From positions 5,890,001-5,954,000 of the forward strand of contig CAUJLY010000002.1 of assembly GCA_963281155.1 (NCBI GenBank): a stretch of DNA of 64,000 bases. Reading direction: 5' to 3'. Of this stretch, positions 34,180-45,594 are shown piece after piece (position 1 is the stretch's first letter; every line of letters starts with the position of its first letter). Below the pieces are notes generated by a model that was not told the origin of the DNA, did no database searches, and worked only from the letters and a program-made list of their open reading frames with translations. The stretch comes from Rhabditophanes sp. KR3021. Lineage: Eukaryota; Nematoda; Chromadorea; Rhabditida; Alloionematidae. The translations under genes were made by a program, and so were the position numbers.

Positions 34180-37120
34180 TTAACTTTTGAACCAATTGTT
34201 GGAGAACTTTGAAACCATTGAATTGATGGAATCGACCACATTGGCAGCGCTTTTAGATCCGGCTCCTTGGTCATCATATTGGAATTCTCTGTGTCTTGCA
34301 GCATTTGAGTCTTTCTAAAAACATTTAATTACTGATAAAAAGATATAAATAAACTTACATTGACAGAAGACAATCTTGGAAGCATTGGTAATTTTGGAGC
34401 ATTTAGAATTCGAGGATAAAGTTCAGTAATGCCTGAACTACTTGCCAATTTGTTACCTACTCCCTTTGTATTAATTTGTTCAGTTTGAAGTAATCCAAAA
34501 AGCATGTATGTTTTCTGAATAAACAAGGTGGAATTTGAATTCAGAAAAGGCGTAATAAGCTCCACGTCAATTCCATTCATTTTGTCTTCGAGTATTTTGA
34601 TAACTTCCAAGAACTTTTCGTTTAAGAACATTGAGAAAAGGATTTTTGCATCAAGCAAAAGTTGGAGCACAATTTCGGAGAAAGGTGAGCACTGCTCTGC
34701 TGTTTCTTTAAGGTACTTGGACAAAATACATCCCAATTTATTGTTCAAATGGCGTGTTGATTGTCTGGTCATCAAATGCCCGATTCCTTTAACATTCAAA
34801 GAATTTGTAATTTCATACAAAAACATAAAGATGTATAAGTTCAATTTGGTCGGTACTCTGACTGTTACCGTCTCGTCAACAACAACGCTTTCAAATTCCT
34901 GAAGAATATCTAACCATTTCAAAGGTTCCGAGCAATTTACAATCATTCTTTGCATGTCAGATGATGATAAATTCAAGGCGATAAGATGATCCAAAAAAAT
35001 ACACAAAGTGTTTTCAGCAGCTTTTGTTAAAACCGTGTTGAGGTCCCCGATTTTAGCAAAGTTGTCATTCATGCATTCAGAAAGAGTTGGAGGTTCGTGT
35101 TGAATTAATCCAAGAAGAATTCTGAATTTCCCGAGCCAGGATTCGAGGTCGAATTTTGTGCTGTAGATTGGGATAATTTCATATTCCTCGATCTTTGAGT
35201 TACTATTTCTTTCCTCATCGATAAGATTCTTTATCATCTCTACAATTGAATCAGCAAACGTTTCCATCAAATCTTCATTAGTATCATCTAAACGATAATT
35301 ACAGAATTTGATGACCAAAGAATGGATTGCAGAGACCTCAATAAAGAACTCCTCGACCACCTGAAATATTTTCATTAGTATATGAATTCATTTCCAAATT
35401 TTGTTTTAAGAACACATTAGCACTACGATGTGTGTAGCTCAATGTTTATATTATATTAGTCTTTTATAAATGCGTGTTTATATCTTCCTTGATAAACTAT
35501 AAATTAAATGTGTAAGTGAAGATTCAAATGGCCAGAAAGAGGAATAACTCTTTTGGAAGTGCTATGTCAAGTAAAAGTTCCACAAGAATTCAATGCAGAG
35601 GTAAATGACCGACTATCAAATATAAATAAGTAATCTTGCAAAGATGGAAGTACTTAGTCATTCAATTTCAAGAGTTTCAACATATGGACGTACTGAATTG
35701 ACTCTTTAAAGCATGTCATTTAATAACTTATTCTTTAAATATTTTTTGCACCCTTAAATAAACGCTTTGATATTAATTTATCGTTATTTCGTATCAATTT
35801 TTTGACTGTTCTTTACCTAAAAAAATAAAAAAGTTAACTAAGGTCATAAAGGAGAGACAAAACCTGTCTTAATTCATGGGAAACGCCCGCGGTAATACTC
35901 TCATCAAACTTAGCCATCCATTTAGCAAACAGATTTTGTGGCTTTAAATTGATAATCTTCCCTTTCTTCGAGAAGATTGAGCTTGCCACACCCAATTGAT
36001 TAACGGTAAGAGCCTTGAACTTTTCAACTAGCGTATTCCCAAACAAGGCATTGAAGCAGTATTTTGCACCAGGTCCCTTAAACACACTAGACTTGAAAGT
36101 GTCTGATAACATACACAAAAACTCCACAATCTCACTACAATCCTTAAAATCGTCGCACATTAATCCTAAAGCTGGCTTAACATCTGTTGATAAGGTATCA
36201 ATGAAATTGATACAATATGCTTTTTGGGTCTCTTTGGATAGCTCTGGTAAGTTTTGGTTGCCAGAGTTTTTATTGATAGAGGAAATTTCCTTTTCAATTA
36301 ATTGATTAGTGGCGAACAGCTGATCGTTCATAATGAATTCTAACCCCTTGGGTTTCCAAGATGAGTCATTGAGGTTTGAAAAGACTGAATAGAGCATCCC
36401 GTCATTCCCGAAGATTTCTTCAAACATCTTAAGAGTATCTCTGACCTTTATAATGACCTCTTCCAGGGTGCCGTCATTTTTGATAAAATCCAAGATAAAT
36501 TCCCTTTTTGAATCAAAAAAACACTTTACAAAATCTTCTGTACTCATAGTCTTCAAAACCCCAATTGCGAGCAATTGATCGGAACATTCTTTAACCCCTT
36601 CCATTGCTCCTAAGTCACTTAATAATCCAGAATCCATGGTCTTTCTTTTGTTTAAGAGAGTTTGTTTGAAGTTCCTTAGCAGTTGGAGCAGATCTTCATT
36701 TTTGACCTGATTTTGTGCCAAATCAGCAACCATTCTCTCAAGTAAGAGCATCATGTAAACACTTGTCAATCCATTTTTTGAATTAATTGACGACATTAGC
36801 CCGTTAATTGCCAGAAATTTGGAATCACTCCCATTTTTAGGTTCTACAACTTGGATATTCTTCTTCGAGGTACGCTTAATAATACTCTGGGTCTCCGACA
36901 ATTTATTTGAAAAATTGTTGGAGATCTCTCCCAAAATAATAAGTGTATTAGAAGCATCCAACACATCTCTGTATCGTCTCCCAACCATCTGCCTCAACTC
37001 CTCCTTCTTAACCTCTGTTTCATGGGTAAGATCCTTTTGAATAGCTTCCAGCTGACTAACATCCAAATCAATCATCAATCGATCGACATTCATGACTAAT
37101 CTTAAACAACGAGTATGCAT
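34180..37120 (-). CDS. COG1: Conserved oligomeric Golgi complex subunit COG1
   Basis: Lobe A subunit of the COG tethering complex for retrograde intra-Golgi vesicles. Exons in coding order are 35864..37120, 34359..35360 and 34180..34314 (797 aa), all phase 0. The diagnostic N-terminal block KKEELRQMVGRRYRDVLDAS is followed by a long helical protein typical of COG/CATCHR subunits, shorter than the human one (980 aa). The second Met (37093) lies just after a TGTTTAAG acceptor and could be the true start. Intron 1 is 503 nt, tenfold longer than usual here, and contains an opposite-strand mini-ORF. The gene lies 169 bases downstream of TXNL1 on the same strand, a spacing seen in nematode operons. 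Confidence 0.9.
35528..35701 (+). other. Candidate nested mini-gene within COG1 intron 1
   Basis: On the strand opposite COG1, a TATAAA at about 35465 precedes an ATG at 35528 opening MARKRNNSFGSAMSSKSSTR. A GTAAAT donor at 35601 and a TTTCAAG acceptor at 35672 could join it to a short second exon ending at TGA 35701, giving 33 aa. It is basic and serine-rich with no known match. It may be a micro-gene or chance. Confidence 0.25.
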
Positions 37121-37289
37121 TAAACTTTATAATAGCAAAAAGAGCAAGAATATATCACTTGGTATCAACCAAAATACATTAAAATAACAAATGTAAACAT
37201 AGAAAAGTTTTTTGTATTTAAGGATAATTAAAGGGACTTTTTTGATATCATAAAACTGATTTTACATAAGGAAAAAAGAACAAAAATTA

Positions 37290-38144
37290 TTAACCATGAG
37301 TTTCGCCGGCCTTACCACTGACTCTCTTAAAGTCATTCATATTGACACCAGAGAAGGGCATACCGAAAATTTTGAGTTCATCAATGATAGTTGTGTCTTT
37401 GCCTCCTTGATTGTCTTGGATGAAAAATTGGATGTTTTGGACATTTTGGAATTTGACAAAGCGAAGTGTGACAATTTCGCCTTCATCTAGCTTTTCAGCG
37501 TCTAGTTCGAAGCTTTGGACACCATCAGAGAGCATAGCACGGTCGAAATCCATTGTATGAGGATTGTTGATGAATACTTTGATACTTTTTGGAGCATGTG
37601 GGCCAGAAGCTCTAAAATACAGGGAGTGAATTTTGACGGGAATGTTGAATGGAACATTGATGATCAATTGCTCATCGCAGTCACTGACAAGTTGGCTTTT
37701 CCCTTCTAAAAAGCCAAGTAAGTCGCAGTCGTCTTCTTGGTTGAGGCATTCTACTCCATTAATTGCATAATAACGGGATAATTCAATTTGGCCTTCGACG
37801 AGTGATATTGGTGTTTCAACTTTGCCATTCCATTTTTCAGCGAGAGCTTCTAATGCGGCTGGGTTGGCTCCTTGAAGGGAATCGACTACTGATCCATTTA
37901 AAAGAACCTTGAAAGTAGGCATTGCTGTGATTCCAAACTTCTTAGCTGACTCCTTACAGTGGTCAACGTCAACTTTAACAAACTTGAGATTGATAAGCCT
38001 GTCGGAAAGAGCCATAACCGTAGGTGCTACCCGCAAGCATGGTTGACACCAAGAGGCATAAAAGTCCACAAGAATAGGCTGGTCGGGATGAGCTCCTAGC
38101 AATTGCTCAAATTGGGAATCAGTTCCAACGTTGAAAACGGGCAT
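37290..38144 (-). CDS. TXNL1: TXNL1: thioredoxin plus PITH domain
   Basis: Cytosolic thioredoxin-like protein 1, which binds the 26S proteasome through its PITH domain. Single exon, 284 aa from the ATG at 38144; this start gives the family N-terminus and follows a TTTTAAG acceptor. The thioredoxin domain (about 1-105) has the active site SWCQPCLRVAP with cysteines at 33 and 36, a CQPC variant of the usual CGPC, and the cis-Pro loop MPTF. The PITH domain (about 125-280) carries SDCDEQLIINVPFN, FRASGP, FINNPHTMDFDRA, LRFVKFQNVQNIQFF and the C-terminus GVNMNDFKRVSGKAGETHG. It is complete. Confidence 0.95.
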   Translation of the reverse strand: MPVFNVGTDSQFEQLLGAHPDQPILVDFYASWCQPCLRVAPTVMALSDRLINLKFVKVDVDHCKESAKKFGITAMPTFKVLLNGSVVDSLQGANPAALEALAEKWNGKVETPISLVEGQIELSRYYAINGVECLNQEDDCDLLGFLEGKSQLVSDCDEQLIINVPFNIPVKIHSLYFRASGPHAPKSIKVFINNPHTMDFDRAMLSDGVQSFELDAEKLDEGEIVTLRFVKFQNVQNIQFFIQDNQGGKDTTIIDELKIFGMPFSGVNMNDFKRVSGKAGETHG

Positions 38145-38393
38145 CTTAAAATATAGTAATAATTTGCTAATAAAAAAGTTTGACCTTCTATTGTAAAAAG
38201 AACGATTTAATGATAAAACAGATGGAGATACTGCGTACCAATGATTCGTCACACGAACGTGCTAGAATAAAGGGAACAAGAGACGTGTGGATGTTTGTAA
38301 ACAAATCAAATTTGATCGAACAGTTAATTGGTACAGTTTTGTAAATACATTTAAAATGATGATGTTAAACAAACTACTTCCTCCTCTTGTGAG

Positions 38394-38699
38394 TCAAAAG
38401 AATTTGTTACGAATTTTTGTGATGTTTGTACTTGAAATATTGTCGAAATTGAAAGATCTCTTTCTTAAACTAATAAGTTTGAATAAATTTAAGATGCTAA
38501 ATTTGAGTTGATCCGTTGAAACATGGTTATAAGTTGTCATAAGGATGTTAATCGTAAACAAAAATATTGAAAGAGCTGCTAATATTTCAATTATTACTAT
38601 GTAAGTCCTGAGACTGACCATCCACATTAATTTAAAGAGTATAAACGCCAATAACAACAAAATTAGACACCTCAAATCTAGCTTAAACCAATGCAAAAC
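38394..38699 (-). CDS. Small multi-span membrane protein
   Basis: Not recognised. The first in-frame ATG (38699) gives 101 aa with two or three hydrophobic helices: CLILLLLAFILFKLMWMVSL, TYIVIIEILAALSIFLFTIN and a weaker one. A polar tail follows (LRKRSFNFDNISSTNITKIR). A CGCCTAG acceptor about 46 bases upstream suggests that the ATG is in the first exon of a trans-spliced mRNA or that an upstream exon was missed. The reading frame is clean and hydrophobic blocks are clustered, but no family is recognisable. Confidence 0.45.
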   Translation of the reverse strand, partial: VLHWFKLDLRCLILLLLAFILFKLMWMVSLRTYIVIIEILAALSIFLFTINILMTTYNHVSTDQLKFSILNLFKLISLRKRSFNFDNISSTNITKIRNKFF

Positions 38700-39067
38700 C
38701 ATAGAAACTATATAACCGTTAATAACAATATGAAATCTGTTTTGATTATTATCTAGGCGAAGCAAGTAGATGTTATTATTATTCGGCAAACAACAAACTT
38801 TAACGCTTAGTTACCTTAAAATGAGAGCATACGTATCATTTAAATTTTGACGTAAAAGGCACTCTCACATACCAAGATTTTGCACTTTCCCTATTTTATA
38901 CATTTAGCTAGCTTTATTAGTCTCGTTATCCGAATTATATTTTTCGTTAATATTTCATAAATAAAAAAGTTCTGCAAGTTGAAAGTAAGTGCAAAGCAAC
39001 TTTTGGCTAATTACGTTATAAACAAAATATAAATGTTGTAAAATAAATTGTAAATACTATTTTTTAG
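38700..39067. other. Divergent intergenic region
   Basis: AT-rich 368 bases between divergent genes. A TTTTTTAG acceptor abuts the plus-strand ATG at 39068. Nothing else was seen. Confidence 0.35.
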
Positions 39068-40070
39068 ATGCTCCCGCAAAATAATAGGGAAAGCAGTTGT
39101 GTCGACTTTAATGATGAATTTAATAACATGACGTGGTCAACATCTAGTGATGAAATAAATAATATTTATGAACAAGGTAATGATAACAATTATGAATTTG
39201 AAGTATTAATTGTGGGGTTTAAGGTTATTCACTAGCTCCTTCAAATAATGAGGGATCAGAAAATATTGGTTATGGATCACTTCTATCAAAGGTAGAGCAG
39301 AACAGTGTCTTTATCAATCATTTAAATGATAAAATAGCAACCTTATCCAAAGCAGTACGTGATATGCAAGAACAGCAACATGGTCGTTTATTAATAAAAA
39401 ATCATAAAAGCCCAGGTTTGAGGAACACTAACTGGACAATAACTACTAAGGATAGAGATTTAAGATTGTTTAGCATTGACAACGACAGAATGGAGACAAT
39501 CATTGAAGACAATAGGTTGAAAATGATTAAGGTATTTTTTGTTCATAATAAAAACAATAAAGCCATTGTTTAGGATTCAACTGCTCCACCTGTTGATGTT
39601 CGTTATTTCATAGAAACTCATTTTAGCTCAAAGGTTGTGGGGTTCCAGCTTCGCGATGTATACAAATTTGGTTTAAGCCTAATTGATACTTTATTGACAG
39701 CTAAGCAACAATGCGAAATAAAATTGTCAAAGGAAGGAAGTTTCAAACGTGATAGTTCAAGAATGTCAATGAATTCTGAACATGTCCAATTGTTTAGAGG
39801 TAATTCAACGAATTGTAATTCAAACATTATTTTTCAGCCATTTTCCTATACGCAGGGGTATGTTCAATTAGTTTAGTTGAACGAAATAGATTCTTAGACT
39901 GCATTTATAAAACTATCAATGGACGTTCTAGTCAGACAACCAAATTATATTGCAAAAGGAAGTTTTATTTTCGTGATGGGGTCGAGCCATTTTTCGCAAA
40001 CGTAAGCAATGACCACATTTGTGAATACAATAATAGCGAAAAGAAACTTTCAGTTCGAGGAAGGAAATAA
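39068..40070 (+). CDS. Unrecognised protein with a BEN-like C-terminal region
   Basis: No confident family. Exons are 39068..39176, 39236..39531, 39574..39799 and 39838..40070, all in phase, giving 287 aa. The ATG directly follows a TTTTTTAG acceptor. The N-terminus is acidic and polar, then a short coiled coil (SLLSKVEQNSVFINHLNDKI, TLSKAVRDMQEQQ). From about residue 140 a helical domain (PVDVRYFIETHFSSKVVGFQ, RDVYKFGLSLIDTLLTAKQQ, FRAIFLYAGVCSISLVERNR) resembles a BEN-type or other DNA-binding helical module, though this is only a resemblance. The C-terminus is basic (KLSVRGRK). A nuclear role is plausible inference. Confidence 0.65.
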
Positions 40071-40157
40071 AATTTGGAATAAAAAATTAACATTGTGATA
40101 TGATTTATATGCTGGTCATTTCCTGATTTTTTTACTGCAGCGCATTTATTCCATCTA

Positions 40158-40948
40158 TTAACAAAATTTAATTAGATAGTCTGCACTTCCCCCATTACTT
40201 CCTTTACAAAAAAAAACGTTATTTTCCGAATTGTCATCATACACTACATAATCAGGACAATTCTCCTTGTAAAATTGTGAACTACCGCTGAAATTCTGCC
40301 TCAACTTATTACAATTTTTGCCAACACCATCACAACATCTACCACTATTTAATTCGTCTCTTGTACAAGATGTATGGCATCCCACCGTCTAAAGAAAAAC
40401 TAAATCAATGAAGCCAACTTACATACCATGTTAAGATTATCATTTTTTCGTAGCTGTTCGGGACAATTATTCAAAGTATTTGGCTTGCATCCACTTATTT
40501 TCTTACACCAATTATCTTTTTTTGAGACATTACTAAAAGTTCCATCAATTGGTTCGATGGAAATGTCTATATTATATCCATTATCTAAAGTGACAGCATA
40601 AATGTCAGTCGAAGTTTCGGTTTTTCCAGCAGGCAAAAATTCTGCTTTAGTATATGGTTTAATCACCTGTAGATGGTCATTACAAATCATACCTTTTAAA
40701 CAAGGCCCTGTTTCACATGATATTTTCCCATCAGCAGATATACATTTTGTTCTTGCAAAAATTGAACCAGACCAATTTCCTTTCTCCGAAACCATTACAC
40801 TATCATTATTAATTAGATTGTATTCAATAATCTTTTTATTCGCATCTTCAATAAAAACCATTATTTGTTGTGAGCAGCCATTTACTAATTCTAGTCGAAT
40901 TGAATTGATGGAAACTAATGCAGTCAATAAAATAATAGCAATCTTCAT
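40158..40948 (-). CDS. Thaumatin-like secreted protein, copy 1
   Basis: Secreted thaumatin-family (THN, PR5-like) protein, induced in worms during infection or in the gut; activity unknown. Exons are 40427..40948 and 40158..40388 with a 38-nt intron, giving 250 aa. A signal peptide (MKIAIILLTALVSINSIR) is followed by the fold with conserved cysteines: WSGSIFARTKC, CETGPCLKG, DGYNIDIS-like LDNGYNIDISIEP, WCKKISGCKPNTLNNCP, GCHTSCTRDELNSGRCC, YKENCPDYVVYDDNSEN and FFCKGSNGGSADYLIKFC. The REDDD-type acidic-cleft residues are partly kept (R, E, D). It forms a tandem pair with copy 2, 840 bases away, and a central block plus intron is almost identical to it. Confidence 0.92.
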
Positions 40949-41784
40949 TGAAAAATAGGAATGAAAATTGAGGATACAATCTTATAGCTTTGAGGATAAG
41001 GAGTTATTGATTATGTTGTAAGTGGCATCTGTTAGATGTTAATGGACGCTGAACTGGTGTTAATATATTTAATTAATGTTTATATTGATGATTATGTTGG
41101 AATCATTTTAATTTAATCTTAAGGCACGTTATGATAGCTATGATTCTTCCAGAAAATAAATTTTCAAAAGACGAATATGCTCACCTTGTAATCATGGAAA
41201 TGTACATAAATCAAGCCAAGAAGCAGATTTTTAAATAATTTTATTATGGATGTGAGAAAGTTCAATAAAATTAGCATTAATATTTATTTAAATAAATTCA
41301 AATTGCCATAAGAACAGAAAAATAAGACATTTATGCTTTGGTAGTGTAAGCAATTCAAATTAGACTAACTTGAATTTAGGAAGTACACTGACTTATGACG
41401 TTCCAATATACCTCATTTCGAGTAGATTTACAACCATGAAATAATCGAGCAATTATTTTATTAATAAAATGATAAACGCTCACAATATCCACCGTGAAAT
41501 CAAGCCATTTGTGCTTCATTTTATTTGTACTCGGTAAGTGACAAAAGGATAGAATATTGTATAAAATAATTGGATTTTGTAGGGAGGTTTAAAAACAGGC
41601 ATCTTAACATCAGCATTACAAATGATTTTAATTTTATTAAGTTTTTTCATCATATTGGCTTCTTTTTACAAGCATTGAGTAACAGACATTTCCAATTCAG
41701 TACAACTTATAAAAAATTATAGTAGCTTTGTATTGTAGTATAAATGATAATAGATGATATGGTGTGATTTAAATATTTAATCCA
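40949..41784. other. Intergenic between the thaumatin-like copies
   Basis: 836 AT-rich bases. A TATA-like CTATAAG and a GATAAG site lie 40-50 bases upstream of copy 1. A 36-codon ATG frame at about 41131 reads coding-like (MIAMILPENKFSKDEYAHLV) but has no splice support. Confidence 0.4.
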
Positions 41785-42596
41785 TTAACAAAATGTAACT
41801 AGATATTCTGCACTTCCACCATTGCGTCCTTTACAATAAAAAGCATTTGTTCCGAAGTTGTCATCATACAATAGATATTGCGGACATTGCTTTTGAAAAA
41901 ATTTTGAACTATCGGTGAAATTCTGTCTTGCCTTACTTGACTCCTGGCAACCTTCCGCATACTTAGTTGTGTTAGCATAACAACAACCATTTTTTAATTC
42001 ATCTCTTGTACAATCCGTATGACATCCCATCTCCGCCTAAAGAAAAACTAAATCAATGAAGCCAAATTACATACCATGTTAAGATGATCATTTTTTCGTA
42101 GCTGTTCAGGACAAATATTCAAAGTATTTGACTCGCACCCACTTATTTTCTGACACCAATCATCTTTTTTCGAATCTTTACTAAAAGTTCCATCAATTGG
42201 TTCGATGGAAATGTCTATATTATATCCATTATCTAAAGTGACAGCATAAATGTCAGTCGAAGTTTCAGTTTTTCCAGCAGGCAAAAATTCTGCTTTAGTA
42301 TATGGTTTAATCACCTGTAGATGGTCACTACAGTTCATACCTTTTAAACAAGGCCCTGTTTCACATGATGTGTTTTTAAGATCTGTGGTGCATCTTGTTC
42401 TTGCAAAAATTGAACCAGACCAATAATGTCCCTCTGTTTTATTCTTAGTTTGACTTCCATTCAAATAGAAATGTTCAAATTTTTTATTCGCATCTTCAAA
42501 AACAACCAATATTTTTTCTGAGCAATTATTTAGTAGTTGTAATTTAATTGAATAAATGGAGACAAATAGACTCAAAAAAATAAATGCATTCTTCAT
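41785..42596 (-). CDS. Thaumatin-like secreted protein, copy 2
   Basis: Paralogue of the neighbouring thaumatin-like gene with the same exon structure: 42075..42596 and 41785..42036 joined by a 38-nt intron, 257 aa. It has a signal peptide (MKNAFIFLSLFVSIYSIK), a full set of thaumatin cysteines, and an exon 2 one cysteine richer (CCYANTTKYAEGCQE) than copy 1. Residues from KPYTKAEFLPAGKTETS to EPIDGTFS are identical in both copies, whereas N-terminal and C-terminal parts differ clearly. Expression is probably intestinal or epidermal. Confidence 0.92.
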
Positions 42597-43047
42597 TTAA
42601 AAATTTAGATGAAATGAATATAAAAGTCATAAAGATTTGGGAAGAATGAGTCATTAAATATGTTACGATAATATCTGCTAGGTAATTTATGATGCAGAGG
42701 GATACTAGTATTTTTGAAAATGATTTATTATGCTGGATAAGTTGTATAATAGCAATTTAATGTTTTGGTACATTTTATCGACTATTTATATTTAAATGAT
42801 CCCTTTCTATTTTCATTTATTATGCCCTGATTTCCGTAACAAAATCAGTCTCAATTACTTGTTTAAAATAAAAGGTTTTATTTATTTTACTCTGACCCAC
42901 TTTGGGAGGATGGGCATTCAGCTCACCCCAACAACCAGTCATCTTTGGCTAAAATTTAATTTGCAAGAATATTTTTCAAAAGCATCAATAAACGAATCTT
43001 TATTTACAACAAAAAACTGATTACATGATATGATGTAAAATACATGA
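42597..43047. other. Intergenic, thaumatin-like copy 2 promoter and CaV-beta 3' UTR
   Basis: AT-rich 451 bases, with a TATA-like ATATAAAAG about 20 bases upstream of copy 2 and GATAA sites further up. No gene was found. Confidence 0.4.
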
Positions 43048-45594
43048 TCAAATGTTCCATCCGACGTTACCTTGAGTGTTACCTCTAATATTTGAAGTTT
43101 GTGAGGGTGGCAAATTTCTTCTGGGATAAGGAGTATCTCCGTAAGGATCAGTATCATAGTCATCGTATGGTGAGTCAGGATTATAATTGGTGATGGCATC
43201 ATTAAAACCAATGACTGGTTGAACAAAGCTTGGCCCACCAACATTGAAGCCAATTGGTTTGCCTTGAACAGGTGCGTTTGGATTATACTTGGAGCCTTGT
43301 TCTTGAAGACTCTTGGACCACCCATAACCCGGTTGCCCTGGAATTTGTTGATTACTAACTGATCCCGGCAAATCATGAGACATCATTCCACTATTATTAT
43401 ACAAATGGCTATCCTGCTCATTTTCTCTCCATCCATAAGGCCCATTTTGACTATGCAATGAACCAGGAATTTGACTAGGCAGCATATTATTGCCTATCGA
43501 AGGCTTTTGAATAGCTATTTGAGGAACTTGATTTGAATTATTGTTAGGAGAAACAACTGTGGCAGCTTGAATACCATTTATTCCATTCATTTGAGGAGTT
43601 GGTCCGAGTGGTGTTGTCATTTGGGAAATTCCTTGCATCATTTGAGCGGATGTGTAAAGATTTGTGGGACCTCTATTTGCCATTGGACCCCGTTTGATTT
43701 TTGGAGGTGATTTAACGGGAGGGTGAGTTGCCCGCCAGTAGGATTCGAGAAAATCTGCCAAGTGTTCACAGGCGTCTTCTAGTTGATTTTCATCTAGAAC
43801 GATGTCGAAATTTTCTGGGGGACATTGAGATAATTTTTCAGCACCAACCATTTGCATTGTCAAATTTCGAGATTGGCTTTTTCCTCTGAATTTAATTAAT
43901 CTTTGAAGGACTTTGGGCGAACTGATTTTTATGAAAACGTGAATGGGAGCAAGTGAAGTTTTCGACAATTGAGAAGGTTGATTAATTGTATCACAATCTA
44001 AAACAACTAATTGCATAGATCGTGCCAACTCAAAAATACGTTCGATTTCGTGTTGAATTTCCTGAAGTTGATTGGAGCTGCGTGAGTTTGCTCTCTCCAT
44101 CATGACACGTTTTGCAGGATTATTTATCATAGACCTTTTAGCGTTCGAAATGTCAGCTGTGACTCTCGTAATTATTATTCTGCCTTCGAAGCGGTGTTTG
44201 AGATAATCGAATACTGCCTTTTGCATCATATCTGTGACTTCGAAACCTTTGATTGACGGTCCTACTAAAACTACTGGCCTCATCGTTGGAACTACATCAT
44301 ATGGCGGAATATTTTCTTGTTTTTTAAACATCATTTTCTTCTTTTCTTTAGAAACTGGCGGCGTAGTTACCATTGAAGCTATTTTCTTTCCTGCAAAATC
44401 ATCGTCTCCATCCGGCGCTGGAGGGCCTGAACTCCTCGAATTAATCTTTTGTAAAGTAGGGTCCATTGAAGTTAAATTAGTGATTGAGGTAGAAGCCTTA
44501 AATCCTTTTGATCCAGCTTTTGTCGTTTGTAATTTAATAGTTTCCAATTTCAATGGTGTAGGAATAAACCCCAACTCATGCCCTTCCTTAACAAGCCTCC
44601 CAATCCACCAATCATTATTGTACTTTTCTTTGATATGTAAAAAATCTTTTGCTTTAAATGAAACAGCACATCCATGCACAGGTGAATCATCATCTATAGA
44701 ACCATCAAACTCAACGTTTGTTAAAACAGCAAATAAAACGGGATTATACTGAAATGATAAATTAATAAATAAGTGTAATTTATCTGTTAACATAACGAGA
44801 TCATTTTTAATGGTATGAGAAAATAAATTTGTATAAAATTTTAATTTTTACTCAGCGTGTAAGTTAGCTTAGTCTTTTACAAATACATATTAACCAGATA
44901 CGGAATGCATTTTTTGAAACCTCTTTTCATTATCATTGCCTTGCAGACGGCCTATTTAAAAATTTAATGCACATTCCCATAGCATGTCTGGAAAAGTCAA
45001 GATTTTTGACCTTAAACCCTCTGTCCTCGAGACCAAATATTTTTTTCAAAATTCCCCTAATATAGTTTGAAAGAGAAGCTATTATAGTACCTAGAACATA
45101 AAAGGATATTTGATATCTCTTTTCAGTAGGCCGTAGGAGTCATTACAATAATTTACAAAAAAATGTTACATGACTAATTTACGGAATTTAAGAATTATAT
45201 GGTAGGGAATATCTTTCTGATTTAAAAATTAAAATATGTTACTGTAGAATATCATGAGTATGCCAATATATCGGACCCACAAGATGTCTTGACCAATCTA
45301 ACGAAGTGATAGTAATAATAGTATCAAAACACCCTGAAGTTATAAAAAGTACCCTTAAGATTAACCTAAGTAGAATGCATTTGTCTTTGAAACAAGTCGT
45401 TTAATTATAATTTGTCCTCTTTTAACATTTGTGGCCCTTTTGAATAAACGTACTTTTGCATTTTCTAATTGATTCGTTGCTTGCTCTTCGACACTCTTCT
45501 TAATAACATCTCTGTTTGTATTTTCCAATTCCGTTTCATTTTCATGGTGACTAAAGTTGGAGTCAACACTGCCTTGTCTTTTAAACTGGGCCAT
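43048..45594 (-). CDS. Voltage-gated calcium channel beta subunit, long-tailed copy
   Basis: Cytoplasmic CaV-beta subunit (MAGUK class; worm ccb-1 group) that binds the alpha-1 I-II linker and promotes channel surface expression. Exons are 45454..45594 and 43048..44748, separated by a 705-nt intron, giving 613 aa. Exon 1 has the beta-subunit start [12 protein letters not shown]. The SH3 domain (about 50-115) includes [21 protein letters not shown] linker HOOK region and the catalytically dead guanylate-kinase domain (about 205-395) follow, with [51 protein letters not shown] proline, glutamine and asparagine-rich tail of about 180 residues follows, absent from the second copy. The adjacent copy indicates a lineage-specific duplication. 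Confidence 0.95.

Noticed and set aside
42796..43020. 74-codon plus-strand frame antisense to the CaV-beta 3' UTR
   Set aside because: The phenylalanine and leucine-rich reading is typical of AT-rich chance ORFs.
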